Source: Sphingopyxis sp. LC363
GTDB lineage: Bacteria > Pseudomonadota > Alphaproteobacteria > Sphingomonadales > Sphingomonadaceae
Direction of reading: 5' to 3'
Length of the DNA stretch: 64,000 nt
Assembly: GCF_000756385.1 (NCBI RefSeq)
Contig: NZ_JNFC01000008.1
Location: forward strand, 1-64,000
Shown one piece after another: positions 1 to 7,579 of the stretch. The notes beneath the pieces were generated by a model, which was given only the letters and a program-made list of their open reading frames with translations, was not told where the DNA came from and did not search any database. Position numbers and translations under genes: made by a program. How positions within the stretch are numbered: position 1 is the first letter of the stretch; each line of letters begins with the position of its first letter.

Positions 1-56
1 GGCAACAGCGGTGCGATAATCGCCCACTCCGCATCGCTCAAATCAAAACGCGCCAT
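1..56 (-). CDS. IS5-family transposase, N-terminal fragment (cut by window edge)
   Basis: The minus strand reads MARFDLSDAEWAIIAPLL from an ATG at 54-56 and runs off the left edge. This N-terminus, with its SDAEWAIIAPLLP signature, is typical of IS5-group (IS1031/IS427-like) transposases. Only 18 codons are visible, so intactness, frame and catalytic DDE residues cannot be judged. It lies at the end of an IS copy whose terminal non-coding sequence continues to about position 123. Confidence 0.7.
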   Translation of the reverse strand, partial: MARFDLSDAEWAIIAPLL

Positions 57-123
57 GATCCACCTCCAAACTCAGTGAATCACAGTCCAGCCTTACACGG
101 AATCCAATTTATGGGTTCAGCAC
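1..123 (-). mobile_element. Terminal part of an IS5-family insertion sequence
   Basis: The transposase start at 56 is followed outward by about 67 bp of non-coding sequence ending in a GGTGCTGAACCC-like end (minus strand) at about 112-123. It is followed at once by the CTAG-type tetranucleotide that forms the stop codon of the neighbouring GH43-like gene. IS427/IS1031-group elements usually target short TNA sequences, which fits an insertion at TAG. The outer boundary is inferred because the other inverted repeat is outside the window. Confidence 0.5.
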
Positions 124-2031
124 CTAGTCTCGCGCGGCGTCGATCCGCGGAATACCGATCGATTCGGCATCGCCAATGTCGATCGGCACCAGCCCGAACT
201 GCATGCGCCACGGCGCGGTCGGATCGTTGCCGAACATCGTGTACCAATAGCGCCCCTCCTTATCGCGGAACGCCGTGCCATGGCCGCCGTGCGGCGCGCC
301 CATGCGGCGCTGCGTATAGGGACCGAACAGCTTCTTCGACGTGCCGTACATCATGTCGTAGGTGCCGTGCGTGCGCAGCGGGCCGTGCCATTCGGCACCA
401 GTAAGGAAATAGACGCCGTTCGCTTTGATCAGTCCGTTGCCTTCGTAACCGACATGATCGCCGTCGGCGTCGACAAGCTGGCGCACGGATCCCTCGAAAC
501 CGCTGCGAGCGGCGTTGAGCTTCGCGATATTGCCGCCGCCCCACAGGAAATAGAGGCCGTCGTCATCCTCGAACGGGAATCCGTCGATGCCTTTGACGAA
601 GAAACTCCTGGTCACATTCTCATATGGTCCATCGGCCTTGCCGGTCTTCGAACGATAGAGCCAGGTCTTGCCGCCGACGCCCTTCTCCATCACCGAAAAA
701 GCGAGATAATAGGTCTTGTCGCGCGCCGACCACATGATCTCGGGCGCCCAGAGTTCGGCGATATTCTTGCCGAAGTCATAGCCCATGTCTTCCCATTTCC
801 AGATGAAGCCGACCTCGTCCCATTGTTTGAGGTCCGACGAGCGCCATAATTTCACCCCGCCGTCGGGCTTGTGATAACCATAGCCGTCGAGCGTCCCGAC
901 GAGATAATAATTGCCGTCGCCGCCGAGCGTCACCGACGGATCGCGCATCGTCTCGCTCGTCACCAGCGCTTGCCGTGCCGCGACCGCGCTGTCCTCGGTG
1001 ATCACCGATGCGGCCTGCCGTAGCCGCCCATCGGGTGCGCGTTCGAGCGGTACCAGCCCGATCTGCTCGCAGAACATCGCGAAGCTGTCGTCGCATTTCG
1101 GGTTATAGGCCGCGGCGAGCTTGCCGTCCTCCAACCGCACGATCGAACCGCGCCCGGCGTGCGGCACCGCGAGCGAGCGCATCGTGAAGGGACCATAGGG
1201 TGTCGGCGCCTCGGCCACGAACAGATCTTCGGTCGCGGTGCGCATCCGCCCCGTCGCTTCGCTCGCGGCGAGGACATAGCGGTCGCCGTCGCGGACCATC
1301 GTCGCACCGCGCGTGCCGACACGCGTGCGCACCGGCCAATCCTTGCCGACCGGTGGATGCTTGGCGAACAGCGCCTGATCGGGCTTCAGGAAGCGCGGCG
1401 CCTCGGCAAGCTTGGCAAAACCGGGGACGAGCTTCGCGATATAGCCGCCCCCCCATAGAAGATAGCCGGTGCCGTCCTCGTCGACGAACAGCGATACGTC
1501 GGACGCGTCCTCGACGAGGCAGGGCGAAGCCTTGAACGCGCCGCCCGGCTGTGTCGCCCGTCCCGTCGCGACGCGCGCGCAGCCCGTCTTGTCGGAGAAA
1601 GCGAGATAAAGCTCGTCGCCCGCGACCGTCGCCGACGGCGCGAGATAGCGTTCGGACACGTCCCCCGGCGCGATGCCCTCGCCCGAAATCTTCGCCGAGC
1701 CGATGCGCGTCCACTTCTTTGAGTCGGGCGAGGTCCAGAGTTCGACGCCGTGGCGCGCGCCGGTGCGCAGCGATGTCCCGGTCAATATCCAGCCGCCCCC
1801 CGGCAATCGCGCGATCGACGCGTCGCCGATCGGCCGTTCGGAGAAGACCGGCGCGACGGGCTTCGCGTCGGGCGCGGGCATCACGGTCGCATTCTTGTCC
1901 ATCGACGGATGGTCGGCGAAAATATCGTCGGCGACGGCGGCTTTCAGTTTCTGCTGCGCGTCGGCCGAGGGCGCCAGCGACAGCGCCGCCAACGACAGGC
2001 CAGTGATCCAGCTTTTCATCTGCACGGTCAT
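124..2031 (-). CDS. GH43-like glycoside hydrolase with duplicated beta-propeller halves
   Basis: Predicted periplasmic or secreted glycan hydrolase of 635 aa. A signal peptide (about residues 5-25, ending ADA) is followed by two homologous halves of about 300 aa. The C-terminal half carries GH43 hallmarks: RDPSV around Asp364 (general-base region), WAPE at 428-431, and a GYEGNG segment that could hold the acid Glu. The N-terminal half repeats the pattern (YLAFSD, LLWGGGYIAKL, GLVPLE) but has LAPS where WAPE is expected, so it is probably a non-catalytic copy. The ATG at 2031 overlaps the upstream stop (ATGA) with AAGGA just before it; a second ATG at 2019 is possible. It is last in an operon with a sulfatase and two GH-A-like genes. 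Its TAG stop touches an IS end, so the true C-terminus may have been altered. The substrate is unknown; arabinose-, xylose- or galactose-containing glycans are typical of the family. Confidence 0.8.
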   Translation of the reverse strand: MTVQMKSWITGLSLAALSLAPSADAQQKLKAAVADDIFADHPSMDKNATVMPAPDAKPVAPVFSERPIGDASIARLPGGGWILTGTSLRTGARHGVELWTSPDSKKWTRIGSAKISGEGIAPGDVSERYLAPSATVAGDELYLAFSDKTGCARVATGRATQPGGAFKASPCLVEDASDVSLFVDEDGTGYLLWGGGYIAKLVPGFAKLAEAPRFLKPDQALFAKHPPVGKDWPVRTRVGTRGATMVRDGDRYVLAASEATGRMRTATEDLFVAEAPTPYGPFTMRSLAVPHAGRGSIVRLEDGKLAAAYNPKCDDSFAMFCEQIGLVPLERAPDGRLRQAASVITEDSAVAARQALVTSETMRDPSVTLGGDGNYYLVGTLDGYGYHKPDGGVKLWRSSDLKQWDEVGFIWKWEDMGYDFGKNIAELWAPEIMWSARDKTYYLAFSVMEKGVGGKTWLYRSKTGKADGPYENVTRSFFVKGIDGFPFEDDDGLYFLWGGGNIAKLNAARSGFEGSVRQLVDADGDHVGYEGNGLIKANGVYFLTGAEWHGPLRTHGTYDMMYGTSKKLFGPYTQRRMGAPHGGHGTAFRDKEGRYWYTMFGNDPTAPWRMQFGLVPIDIGDAESIGIPRIDAARD

Positions 2032-3149
2032 TTATCCTTCTGGAACGCCTTGAAATCGTCGAAGATCGTATAGTTGGGCGCGGCGCTGCCGTCCGCATTC
2101 TTGCGGATCGTCGCCGGCGCGAACACGCTGTTGATCAGCCAAGGCGTCTTGTCGGGACCGAAATTGTTCGACATCGAGCTGCCCTGCTTGAAGCCGTAGG
2201 TGGCGACCGCGAGCCGGCCGGTGTCGCGAAATATCTTCATCTGGTTCGCGACATAATGTTTGCGGTTCTCGAACCACGGGCTCATCCGCAGGAAGTCGTC
2301 CCACTGCTCCTTGGGAAAAGGCGTCTCGAGCGCCGCCTTGATGATTTGCCAGTTCTGCGCATTTCGCGGCGCTGCATATCTATCGGCAAAGGCGGGCGCC
2401 ACGACGCCCTTCATATTCTGCTTCCACCACCAGACGAGCGAGAATTCGGTGACGATGAATTTCTGCTCGGGCCGGATGCGCGGCAGGATATAGTCGAGGA
2501 AGGGCTTCGAGGCCTGGATTGCCGGGATATGCGGGTGGATGTTGACCCCGTCGAGTTCGGGCGTCGCCTTGACGAAGGCCATCCAGCGTTCGGTCGAGGT
2601 GGTCCGGTTCTTCTTGATATCCATGCGGTTGAGCGCGCCCATATAAAGGCGGGTCTTGCAGTCGCCGGGACACGCCTTCGCGCGATAGTCGATCACGCGC
2701 TTCGCCATCGCCTCGTAAAAGGCATTGAGGTCGAAGTCGCGATCCTTCTCGCGGCTCTCGATATAAGGCTCGTTGCCGACGACGAGGATATCGACCTTGC
2801 CGACGACGAGCGGCAGCACCGCATCGACGCGCGTCAGTTCGCGCGCGAAAGCTGGGGTGCCCGCCTTGGGGAAATCACCACGGTTATACGGGAATTTCAG
2901 CGTCAGGATCGTCTTGTAGCCGCGCGCATGCGCGCCCAGGATCGCCTTAACCGCCCCGTGCTCTGCGGCGCCGCGGTCGAGCTGGGGCATCGGCACGAAC
3001 AGGCGAACCCAGCTTGCGTCGGCCTTTTCAAGGTCGCGGTAATCGATATCTTCATAATGCTCATTAAAATTCGCGCCGAGCGCCCCCTGCGCCTGCGCCA
3101 CGCCCGGCAGGCAAGCCATCGCCGCGGCGGCGGCCAATAATCCCCGCAT
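2028..3149 (-). CDS. Secreted GH-A-like (TIM-barrel) glycoside hydrolase, copy 1
   Basis: 373 aa with a signal peptide (residues 1-20, ending AQA). No named family is recognised with certainty. Two features point to a clan GH-A (beta/alpha)8 hydrolase: VGNEPY with Glu127, resembling the Asn-Glu-Pro acid/base motif after strand 4, and IVTEFSL with Glu235, placed like the strand-7 nucleophile. VNIHPH (about 202-207) would fit an active-site strand. The ATG at 3149 was chosen because AGGAG lies six bases upstream; an ATG at 3155 is too close to that SD. The stop overlaps the start of the GH43-like gene. It is closely similar along its whole length to the gene at 4815-5936, with the sulfatase between them, so a duplication is likely. 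Probably acts on the same sulfated polysaccharide. Confidence 0.7.
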   Translation of the reverse strand: MRGLLAAAAAMACLPGVAQAQGALGANFNEHYEDIDYRDLEKADASWVRLFVPMPQLDRGAAEHGAVKAILGAHARGYKTILTLKFPYNRGDFPKAGTPAFARELTRVDAVLPLVVGKVDILVVGNEPYIESREKDRDFDLNAFYEAMAKRVIDYRAKACPGDCKTRLYMGALNRMDIKKNRTTSTERWMAFVKATPELDGVNIHPHIPAIQASKPFLDYILPRIRPEQKFIVTEFSLVWWWKQNMKGVVAPAFADRYAAPRNAQNWQIIKAALETPFPKEQWDDFLRMSPWFENRKHYVANQMKIFRDTGRLAVATYGFKQGSSMSNNFGPDKTPWLINSVFAPATIRKNADGSAAPNYTIFDDFKAFQKDK

Positions 3150-3171
3150 CCTCATCTCCTCTAGATCCTGA

Positions 3172-4749
3172 TCACGGCCGGCTGCGGCCGTCCTTTTCGA
3201 TTTTGTCGAGCCGCGCCGCCAGCCGGGCGGTAAGGTCGGGCATCTTTCCGGCCAGATTCTCCCGCTCGCCCGGATCGTTCGCCAGATTGTAGAGCTGGTG
3301 CCGCCGCAGCGTGCCGATCGCGTTGCCGTGGAATTCATGCGGCTTCACGCTGCCGCGAATGAACTTCCAGTCGCCGGTGCGCAGCGCGAGGATGCGCGCG
3401 CCGCTGCTCGCGACGGTCGATCCCGTCGTCACCATCAGCTTTGTATCCTCGATCACATGGTCGCGCCCAGGCTCGCTCCGCCCCATCAGCGGCATCAGCA
3501 TGTCGAAGCTGTCGACGGCGGCATCGCGCGGTAGCGCCTGTCCGACCAGTGCCGCCAGCGACGCGACCATGTCGACATGATCGACCAGCGCCTCGGACAC
3601 ATGCCCTTCGCGCACATGCCCCGGCCAGCTGACGATCATCGGCACCCGCGTGCCGCCTTCGTAGATGCTGTATTTGCCGCTGCGATACGGGCCCGACGGT
3701 TTGTGGTCGCCCGCCAGCTCGACCGCACGATCGTCATAGCCGTCGAACAGGATCGGACCATTGTCGCTGCTGAGGACAACCAGCGTGTCGTCGGCGATGC
3801 CGATCTCGGCGAGCTTTTCCATCAGCGCGCCGACGGTCCAGTCGAACTGGACGATCGTGTCGCCGCGCGGTCCCATGCCCGACGCGCCGACAAAGCGCGG
3901 ATGCGGCGCGCGCGGAACATGCGGCTCGTTCATCGCGAAATAGAGGAAGAAGGGCTTATCCCTGCGCTCGGCAACGAAATCGATCGCCTTGCCGAGCAGC
4001 TGGTCGGTAAGCTCTTCATCCTTCCAGCGCGCGGCCTTACCACCGGTCATATAACCGATGCGGCTGATGCCGTTGACGATCGTGTTCGAATGTTCGGGAT
4101 CGCCCTTGAACTTCAACTGCTCGGGATGCTCGGCGCCGGTCGGCTCGTCGCCGATCTTGGCCTTGTAGTCGACGCGGATCGGATCGGCGGGAACGAGGTT
4201 CACCACGCGCCGGTTCTCAATCAATACCGTCGGGACGCGGTCGAGCGTCGCGGGCATGAAATAGCCATAGTCGAACCCGATATCGAGCGGCCCAGGCGCG
4301 ATCTCGCCGTTCCAGTCAACCTTGCCGTCGCCGAGGCCGAGGTGCCATTTGCCGACGACGCCGGTGGCATAGCCCGCCTTCTTCAGCATATGCGGCAAGG
4401 TGAACTGCCCCGGCCGGATCAGCGCGGGTGCATCGCCGGGCAGTATCTGCGTTCCCGACGCGCGCCAAGCATAATCGCCGGTCAGCAAGGCATAACGCGA
4501 CGGCGTACACGTCGCCGAGGGCGAGTGCGCGTTGACGAAGCGCGTTCCGCGCGCTGCGAGACGGTCGACATGGGGCGTCCTGAGCGCCGTCGCGCCATAA
4601 CAGCCGAGGTCGCCATATCCGAGATCGTCGGCGTAAATGAGGATGATATTGGGCTTGGTGCGCGGCGCGGCGGCCAGGGCGACACGCGGCAGCGCGGCCA
4701 CTCCCGCGCCAGCCAGCAGCAGCGCCCGACGCGACAATGTGGATTTCAA
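3172..4749 (-). CDS. Type I sulfatase (arylsulfatase family S1), Tat-like signal
   Basis: 525 aa. The sulfatase signature CTPSR has Cys81 as the residue converted to formylglycine. The N-terminal Asp pair ADD (41-42), KWHLG and late SSDNGP segments supply the calcium/sulfate site residues. The N-terminus SRRALLLAGAG resembles a twin-arginine export signal, which would suit a protein folding with its cofactor before export. Translation most likely starts at TTG 4747-4749, preceded by GGGAGG at good spacing; no nearby in-frame ATG fits. It sits 22 bp upstream of the GH-A-like gene at 2028-3149 and 65 bp downstream of its paralogue. It removes sulfate esters, probably from a sulfated glycan. No formylglycine-generating enzyme is encoded in the window. 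Confidence 0.88.
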   Translation of the reverse strand: MKSTLSRRALLLAGAGVAALPRVALAAAPRTKPNIILIYADDLGYGDLGCYGATALRTPHVDRLAARGTRFVNAHSPSATCTPSRYALLTGDYAWRASGTQILPGDAPALIRPGQFTLPHMLKKAGYATGVVGKWHLGLGDGKVDWNGEIAPGPLDIGFDYGYFMPATLDRVPTVLIENRRVVNLVPADPIRVDYKAKIGDEPTGAEHPEQLKFKGDPEHSNTIVNGISRIGYMTGGKAARWKDEELTDQLLGKAIDFVAERRDKPFFLYFAMNEPHVPRAPHPRFVGASGMGPRGDTIVQFDWTVGALMEKLAEIGIADDTLVVLSSDNGPILFDGYDDRAVELAGDHKPSGPYRSGKYSIYEGGTRVPMIVSWPGHVREGHVSEALVDHVDMVASLAALVGQALPRDAAVDSFDMLMPLMGRSEPGRDHVIEDTKLMVTTGSTVASSGARILALRTGDWKFIRGSVKPHEFHGNAIGTLRRHQLYNLANDPGERENLAGKMPDLTARLAARLDKIEKDGRSRP

Positions 4750-4814
4750 GACGCCCTCCCTATCGGCTTGAGTAGGATATATCTGATTTATTACGGGCAC
4801 GCAACGCGGCGGCG

Positions 4815-5936
4815 CTATTTCGCCTGCATTCGCCGGAAATCGTCGATCCAGGCATAGTTGAACGGCGCTGTGCCGTCGGGATTGGGACGGATCGTCCGTC
4901 CCGCGTAGACACTGTTGAGCAACCACGGCGTCTTCTTCGGGCCGAAATTTCTCGACATCGAGCTGCCCTGTTTGAATCCATAGGTCGCAACCGCCAGCCG
5001 GCCGGTGTCGCGGAATATCTTCATCTGATTGGCGATATAATGTTTGCGGTTTTCGAACCACGGACTCATCCGCAGGAAGTCATCCCACTGCTCCTTGGGG
5101 AAGGGCTTTTCGAGCGCCGCCTTGATGATCTGCCAGTTTTGCGCATCCCGCGGCGCCTGATATTTGTCGGCAAAGGCCGGCGCGACCGGCTTGGTCAGAT
5201 TCTGCTGCCACCAGCCGACGAGCGAAAATTCGGTGACGATGAATGTCTGCTCAGGGCGCATCCGTGGCAGGATATAATCGAGAAAGGCTTTCGACAGCTC
5301 GATCTTCGGAACATGCGGGTGGATGTTCACGCCCTCGATCTCGGGCGTCGCTTTCACATAAGCCAGCCAGCGTTCGGTCGATGGCGTCCTATTCTTCTTG
5401 AGGTCGAGCCGGTTGAGCGCGCCCATATAGAGCTTCGTCTTGCAATCGCTGCCGCAATTGGCCTTGCGATAGGCGATGATACGACCCGCCATCGCCTCGT
5501 AAAAGGCATTGAGGTCGAGGTCGCGGTCCTGCTCGCGCGTTTCGAAATAGGGCTCGTTGCCGATCACCAATATGTCGACCTTGCCCATCACCAGCGGCAA
5601 TACGGCATCGAGCCGCGCCAGTTCGCGGACAAACTCCGCGCTTCCCGCCTTGGGGAAATCACGGTCGTTTTGCGGCCATTTTAATGTGAAGATCGTCTGG
5701 TATCCGCGTGCGCCGGCCTCCAGCGTGGTACGGATCGCGCCATGTTCGGCTGCCCCGCGATCGACCTGCGGCATCGGCAGGAAGAGGCGAATCCATTTCG
5801 CGCCCGCGCTATCGAGCTCGCGATAATCGACATCTTCATAATGCTCGTTGAAATTGGCGCCGAGCGCGCCCTGCCCCATTACCGCACCCGACTGCAGCGC
5901 CAGCACCGCACCTGCAAGCCCAACCCATTTCCTCAC
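4815..5936 (-). CDS. Secreted GH-A-like (TIM-barrel) glycoside hydrolase, copy 2
   Basis: 373 aa, the same length as the gene at 2028-3149 and near-identical over long blocks (ANFNEHYED, PFPKEQWDDFLRMSPWFENR, VATYGFKQGSSMS). IGNEPY (Glu128) and IVTEFSL (Glu236) are kept, as expected if both copies are active clan GH-A-like retaining enzymes. The start is GTG at 5934-5936 with GAGGGTGAG just upstream; the encoded N-terminus is a normal signal peptide (residues 1-21). First gene of the four-gene minus operon, facing the sulfatase at 6035 across a 98-bp intergenic region. The main differences from copy 1 lie in the TEFSL-flanking loop and the C-terminus, so the two may differ in linkage or sulfation preference. 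Exact family not assignable by eye. Confidence 0.7.
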   Translation of the reverse strand: MRKWVGLAGAVLALQSGAVMGQGALGANFNEHYEDVDYRELDSAGAKWIRLFLPMPQVDRGAAEHGAIRTTLEAGARGYQTIFTLKWPQNDRDFPKAGSAEFVRELARLDAVLPLVMGKVDILVIGNEPYFETREQDRDLDLNAFYEAMAGRIIAYRKANCGSDCKTKLYMGALNRLDLKKNRTPSTERWLAYVKATPEIEGVNIHPHVPKIELSKAFLDYILPRMRPEQTFIVTEFSLVGWWQQNLTKPVAPAFADKYQAPRDAQNWQIIKAALEKPFPKEQWDDFLRMSPWFENRKHYIANQMKIFRDTGRLAVATYGFKQGSSMSRNFGPKKTPWLLNSVYAGRTIRPNPDGTAPFNYAWIDDFRRMQAK

Positions 5937-5966
5937 TATCTCACCCTCCCGTCCTGCGCCATAAAC

Positions 5967-5995
5967 TTGACTCGTCTGAATTATACGATAATACA
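5967..5995. promoter_or_regulatory. Divergent promoter region of the sulfated-glycan locus
   Basis: The 98 bp between the two divergent genes is AT-rich compared with its surroundings. On the minus strand a perfect TATAAT lies at 5980-5985, about 45 bp before the GTG at 5936. On the plus strand TTGACT (5967-5972) is followed after 16 bp by TAATAC. These resemble sigma-70 elements and would place both promoters back to back. No clear operator palindrome is seen and no regulator gene lies beside this locus. Confidence 0.35.
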
Positions 5996-6034
5996 GATAT
6001 AACGAAGGCGCAGAGCCGGACAAGGGAGGAACGG

Positions 6035-7492
6035 ATGAAATCGGCACGGCATGCACGGCGGTGGACGATCGGGGCGGCGGGGGCCGCCCTTTTCACAATG
6101 CTGGGCGCCGGCATCCTTCCAGCCCACGGCTTCGCCTCCGCTCCGGCGCCAGCGGAATCGACTCCCCGCACAACAGCGCAGAAGCCGAACATCCTGTTCA
6201 TCCTGATCGACGACATGGGCTATGCCGACCTGTCGCTGACCGGCAACAAGCTGGTCGCGACGCCCAACATCGACGCGCTCGCGCGCGACGGGATGGTGAT
6301 GACGCAATTCTATGACGCGGCGCCGATCTGCTCGCCGTCGCGGGCCGGCTTCATGACGGGCCGCTTCCCCGCGCGCGACCGCTTCGTCACCTATATTCAC
6401 GACCGCAAGCGCAACCGGAATTTCGGCCAGGCCGACTGGCTCGACCCGTCGCTTCCGGTCCTGCCGCGCATGATGCGGCAGGTCGGCTATGCCACTGGCC
6501 ATTTCGGCAAATGGCACCTCGGCGGCGGACGCGACATAGGCGACGCGCCGCTCCCGTCTGCCTATGGCTTTGACGAAAGCTACACCCAGTGGGAAGGCCT
6601 CGGCCCGCGCGTCCTGCCGACCGACCTCACCAACAAGCTGGGCCAGCAGAGCGCCGAACTCGGTCAGGGCCCGGTCGAATGGCTGCCGCGTGCCGAAATC
6701 ACCGGCCGCTTCGTCGACAAGACGCTCGATTTCGTCGGGCGCAGCAAGGACCACCCGTGGTTCGCGCAGCTCTGGCTCACCGACATGCACACGCCGTGGG
6801 TTCCCAGCGCCGAGCAGCTCGCCGCAACAAAAGGCAAGGGCGCCACGCCGCGCGAGGACCAGTTCCTCGCCGTGCTCGTGGCGATGGATGCCGAGATCGG
6901 CCGGCTCGTCGACGGCCTGCGGCAGAGAGGCGAGCTCGACGACACGCTGATCGTCTTCACCTCCGACAACGGCCCCACCATCGGCGCCAACACGCCGGGA
7001 TCGGCGGCGCCCTACCGCGGCCGGAAGGCGAGCCTCTATGAAGGCGGTGTGCGCCAGCCGCTGATCGTCCGCTGGCCCGGCCATATCGCTGGGGGCGGAC
7101 GCGACGCGAAAAGCGTGGTGCAAGCGGTCGACCTGCTGCCGACGCTCGCGACGATCACAGGCGCAGAAAAGCCGGCGGGGATCGACGGCATCGATATGTC
7201 CGCCGCCTGGCGCGGCCGGCCGATCGCCTCGCGCCCCGACATCTACAGCCATATCGCACGCCCCGGCGGCGAAGCCTTCGGCCCGCTCTATTCGATCCGC
7301 TCGGGTCCGTGGAAGCTGTTGATGAACGCCGACGGCGGTGGCGTCGAACTCTACAATATCGAAGAGGATCCGCGGGAACAGCGTGATCGAAAGACCGAAG
7401 ATCCCGCGATCGCCGCCAAGCTCTCGACGAAGCTTTCGAAGTGGATCGCGAGCTTGCCGCAACCAGCCTTGCCCCGGCGCCGCGCCAGATAG
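6035..7492 (+). CDS. Type I sulfatase (arylsulfatase family S1)
   Basis: 485 aa, exported (basic N-terminus, hydrophobic stretch about 11-33, processing near AHG or ASA). The core signature CSPSR at 99-103 has Cys99 as the formylglycine precursor. LIDDMGYADL (58-67) supplies the metal Asp pair, and GKWHLGGG and TSDNGPT supply further active-site residues. A strong SD (GGGAGGA) precedes the ATG. It shares only family-level similarity with the sulfatases at 3172 and 10384, so they probably remove different sulfate positions. It is 87 bp upstream of the TonB receptor at 7580 in the same direction, suggesting joint expression of uptake and desulfation. The exact substrate is unknown. Confidence 0.88.
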   Translation: MKSARHARRWTIGAAGAALFTMLGAGILPAHGFASAPAPAESTPRTTAQKPNILFILIDDMGYADLSLTGNKLVATPNIDALARDGMVMTQFYDAAPICSPSRAGFMTGRFPARDRFVTYIHDRKRNRNFGQADWLDPSLPVLPRMMRQVGYATGHFGKWHLGGGRDIGDAPLPSAYGFDESYTQWEGLGPRVLPTDLTNKLGQQSAELGQGPVEWLPRAEITGRFVDKTLDFVGRSKDHPWFAQLWLTDMHTPWVPSAEQLAATKGKGATPREDQFLAVLVAMDAEIGRLVDGLRQRGELDDTLIVFTSDNGPTIGANTPGSAAPYRGRKASLYEGGVRQPLIVRWPGHIAGGGRDAKSVVQAVDLLPTLATITGAEKPAGIDGIDMSAAWRGRPIASRPDIYSHIARPGGEAFGPLYSIRSGPWKLLMNADGGGVELYNIEEDPREQRDRKTEDPAIAAKLSTKLSKWIASLPQPALPRRRAR

Positions 7493-7579
7493 CGCACGGC
7501 CAGCTAACCGGCGGCTTCGCGCCGAATTTTATCATATTAATTCTATACTTATCCGATTTGAAGGGGGGAGAAGTTCATA

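Noticed and set aside
5981..7462. Long minus-strand open frame opposite the sulfatase at 6035
   Set aside because: Shadow of the GC-rich sulfatase gene; arginine-rich composition, no motif, no SD.
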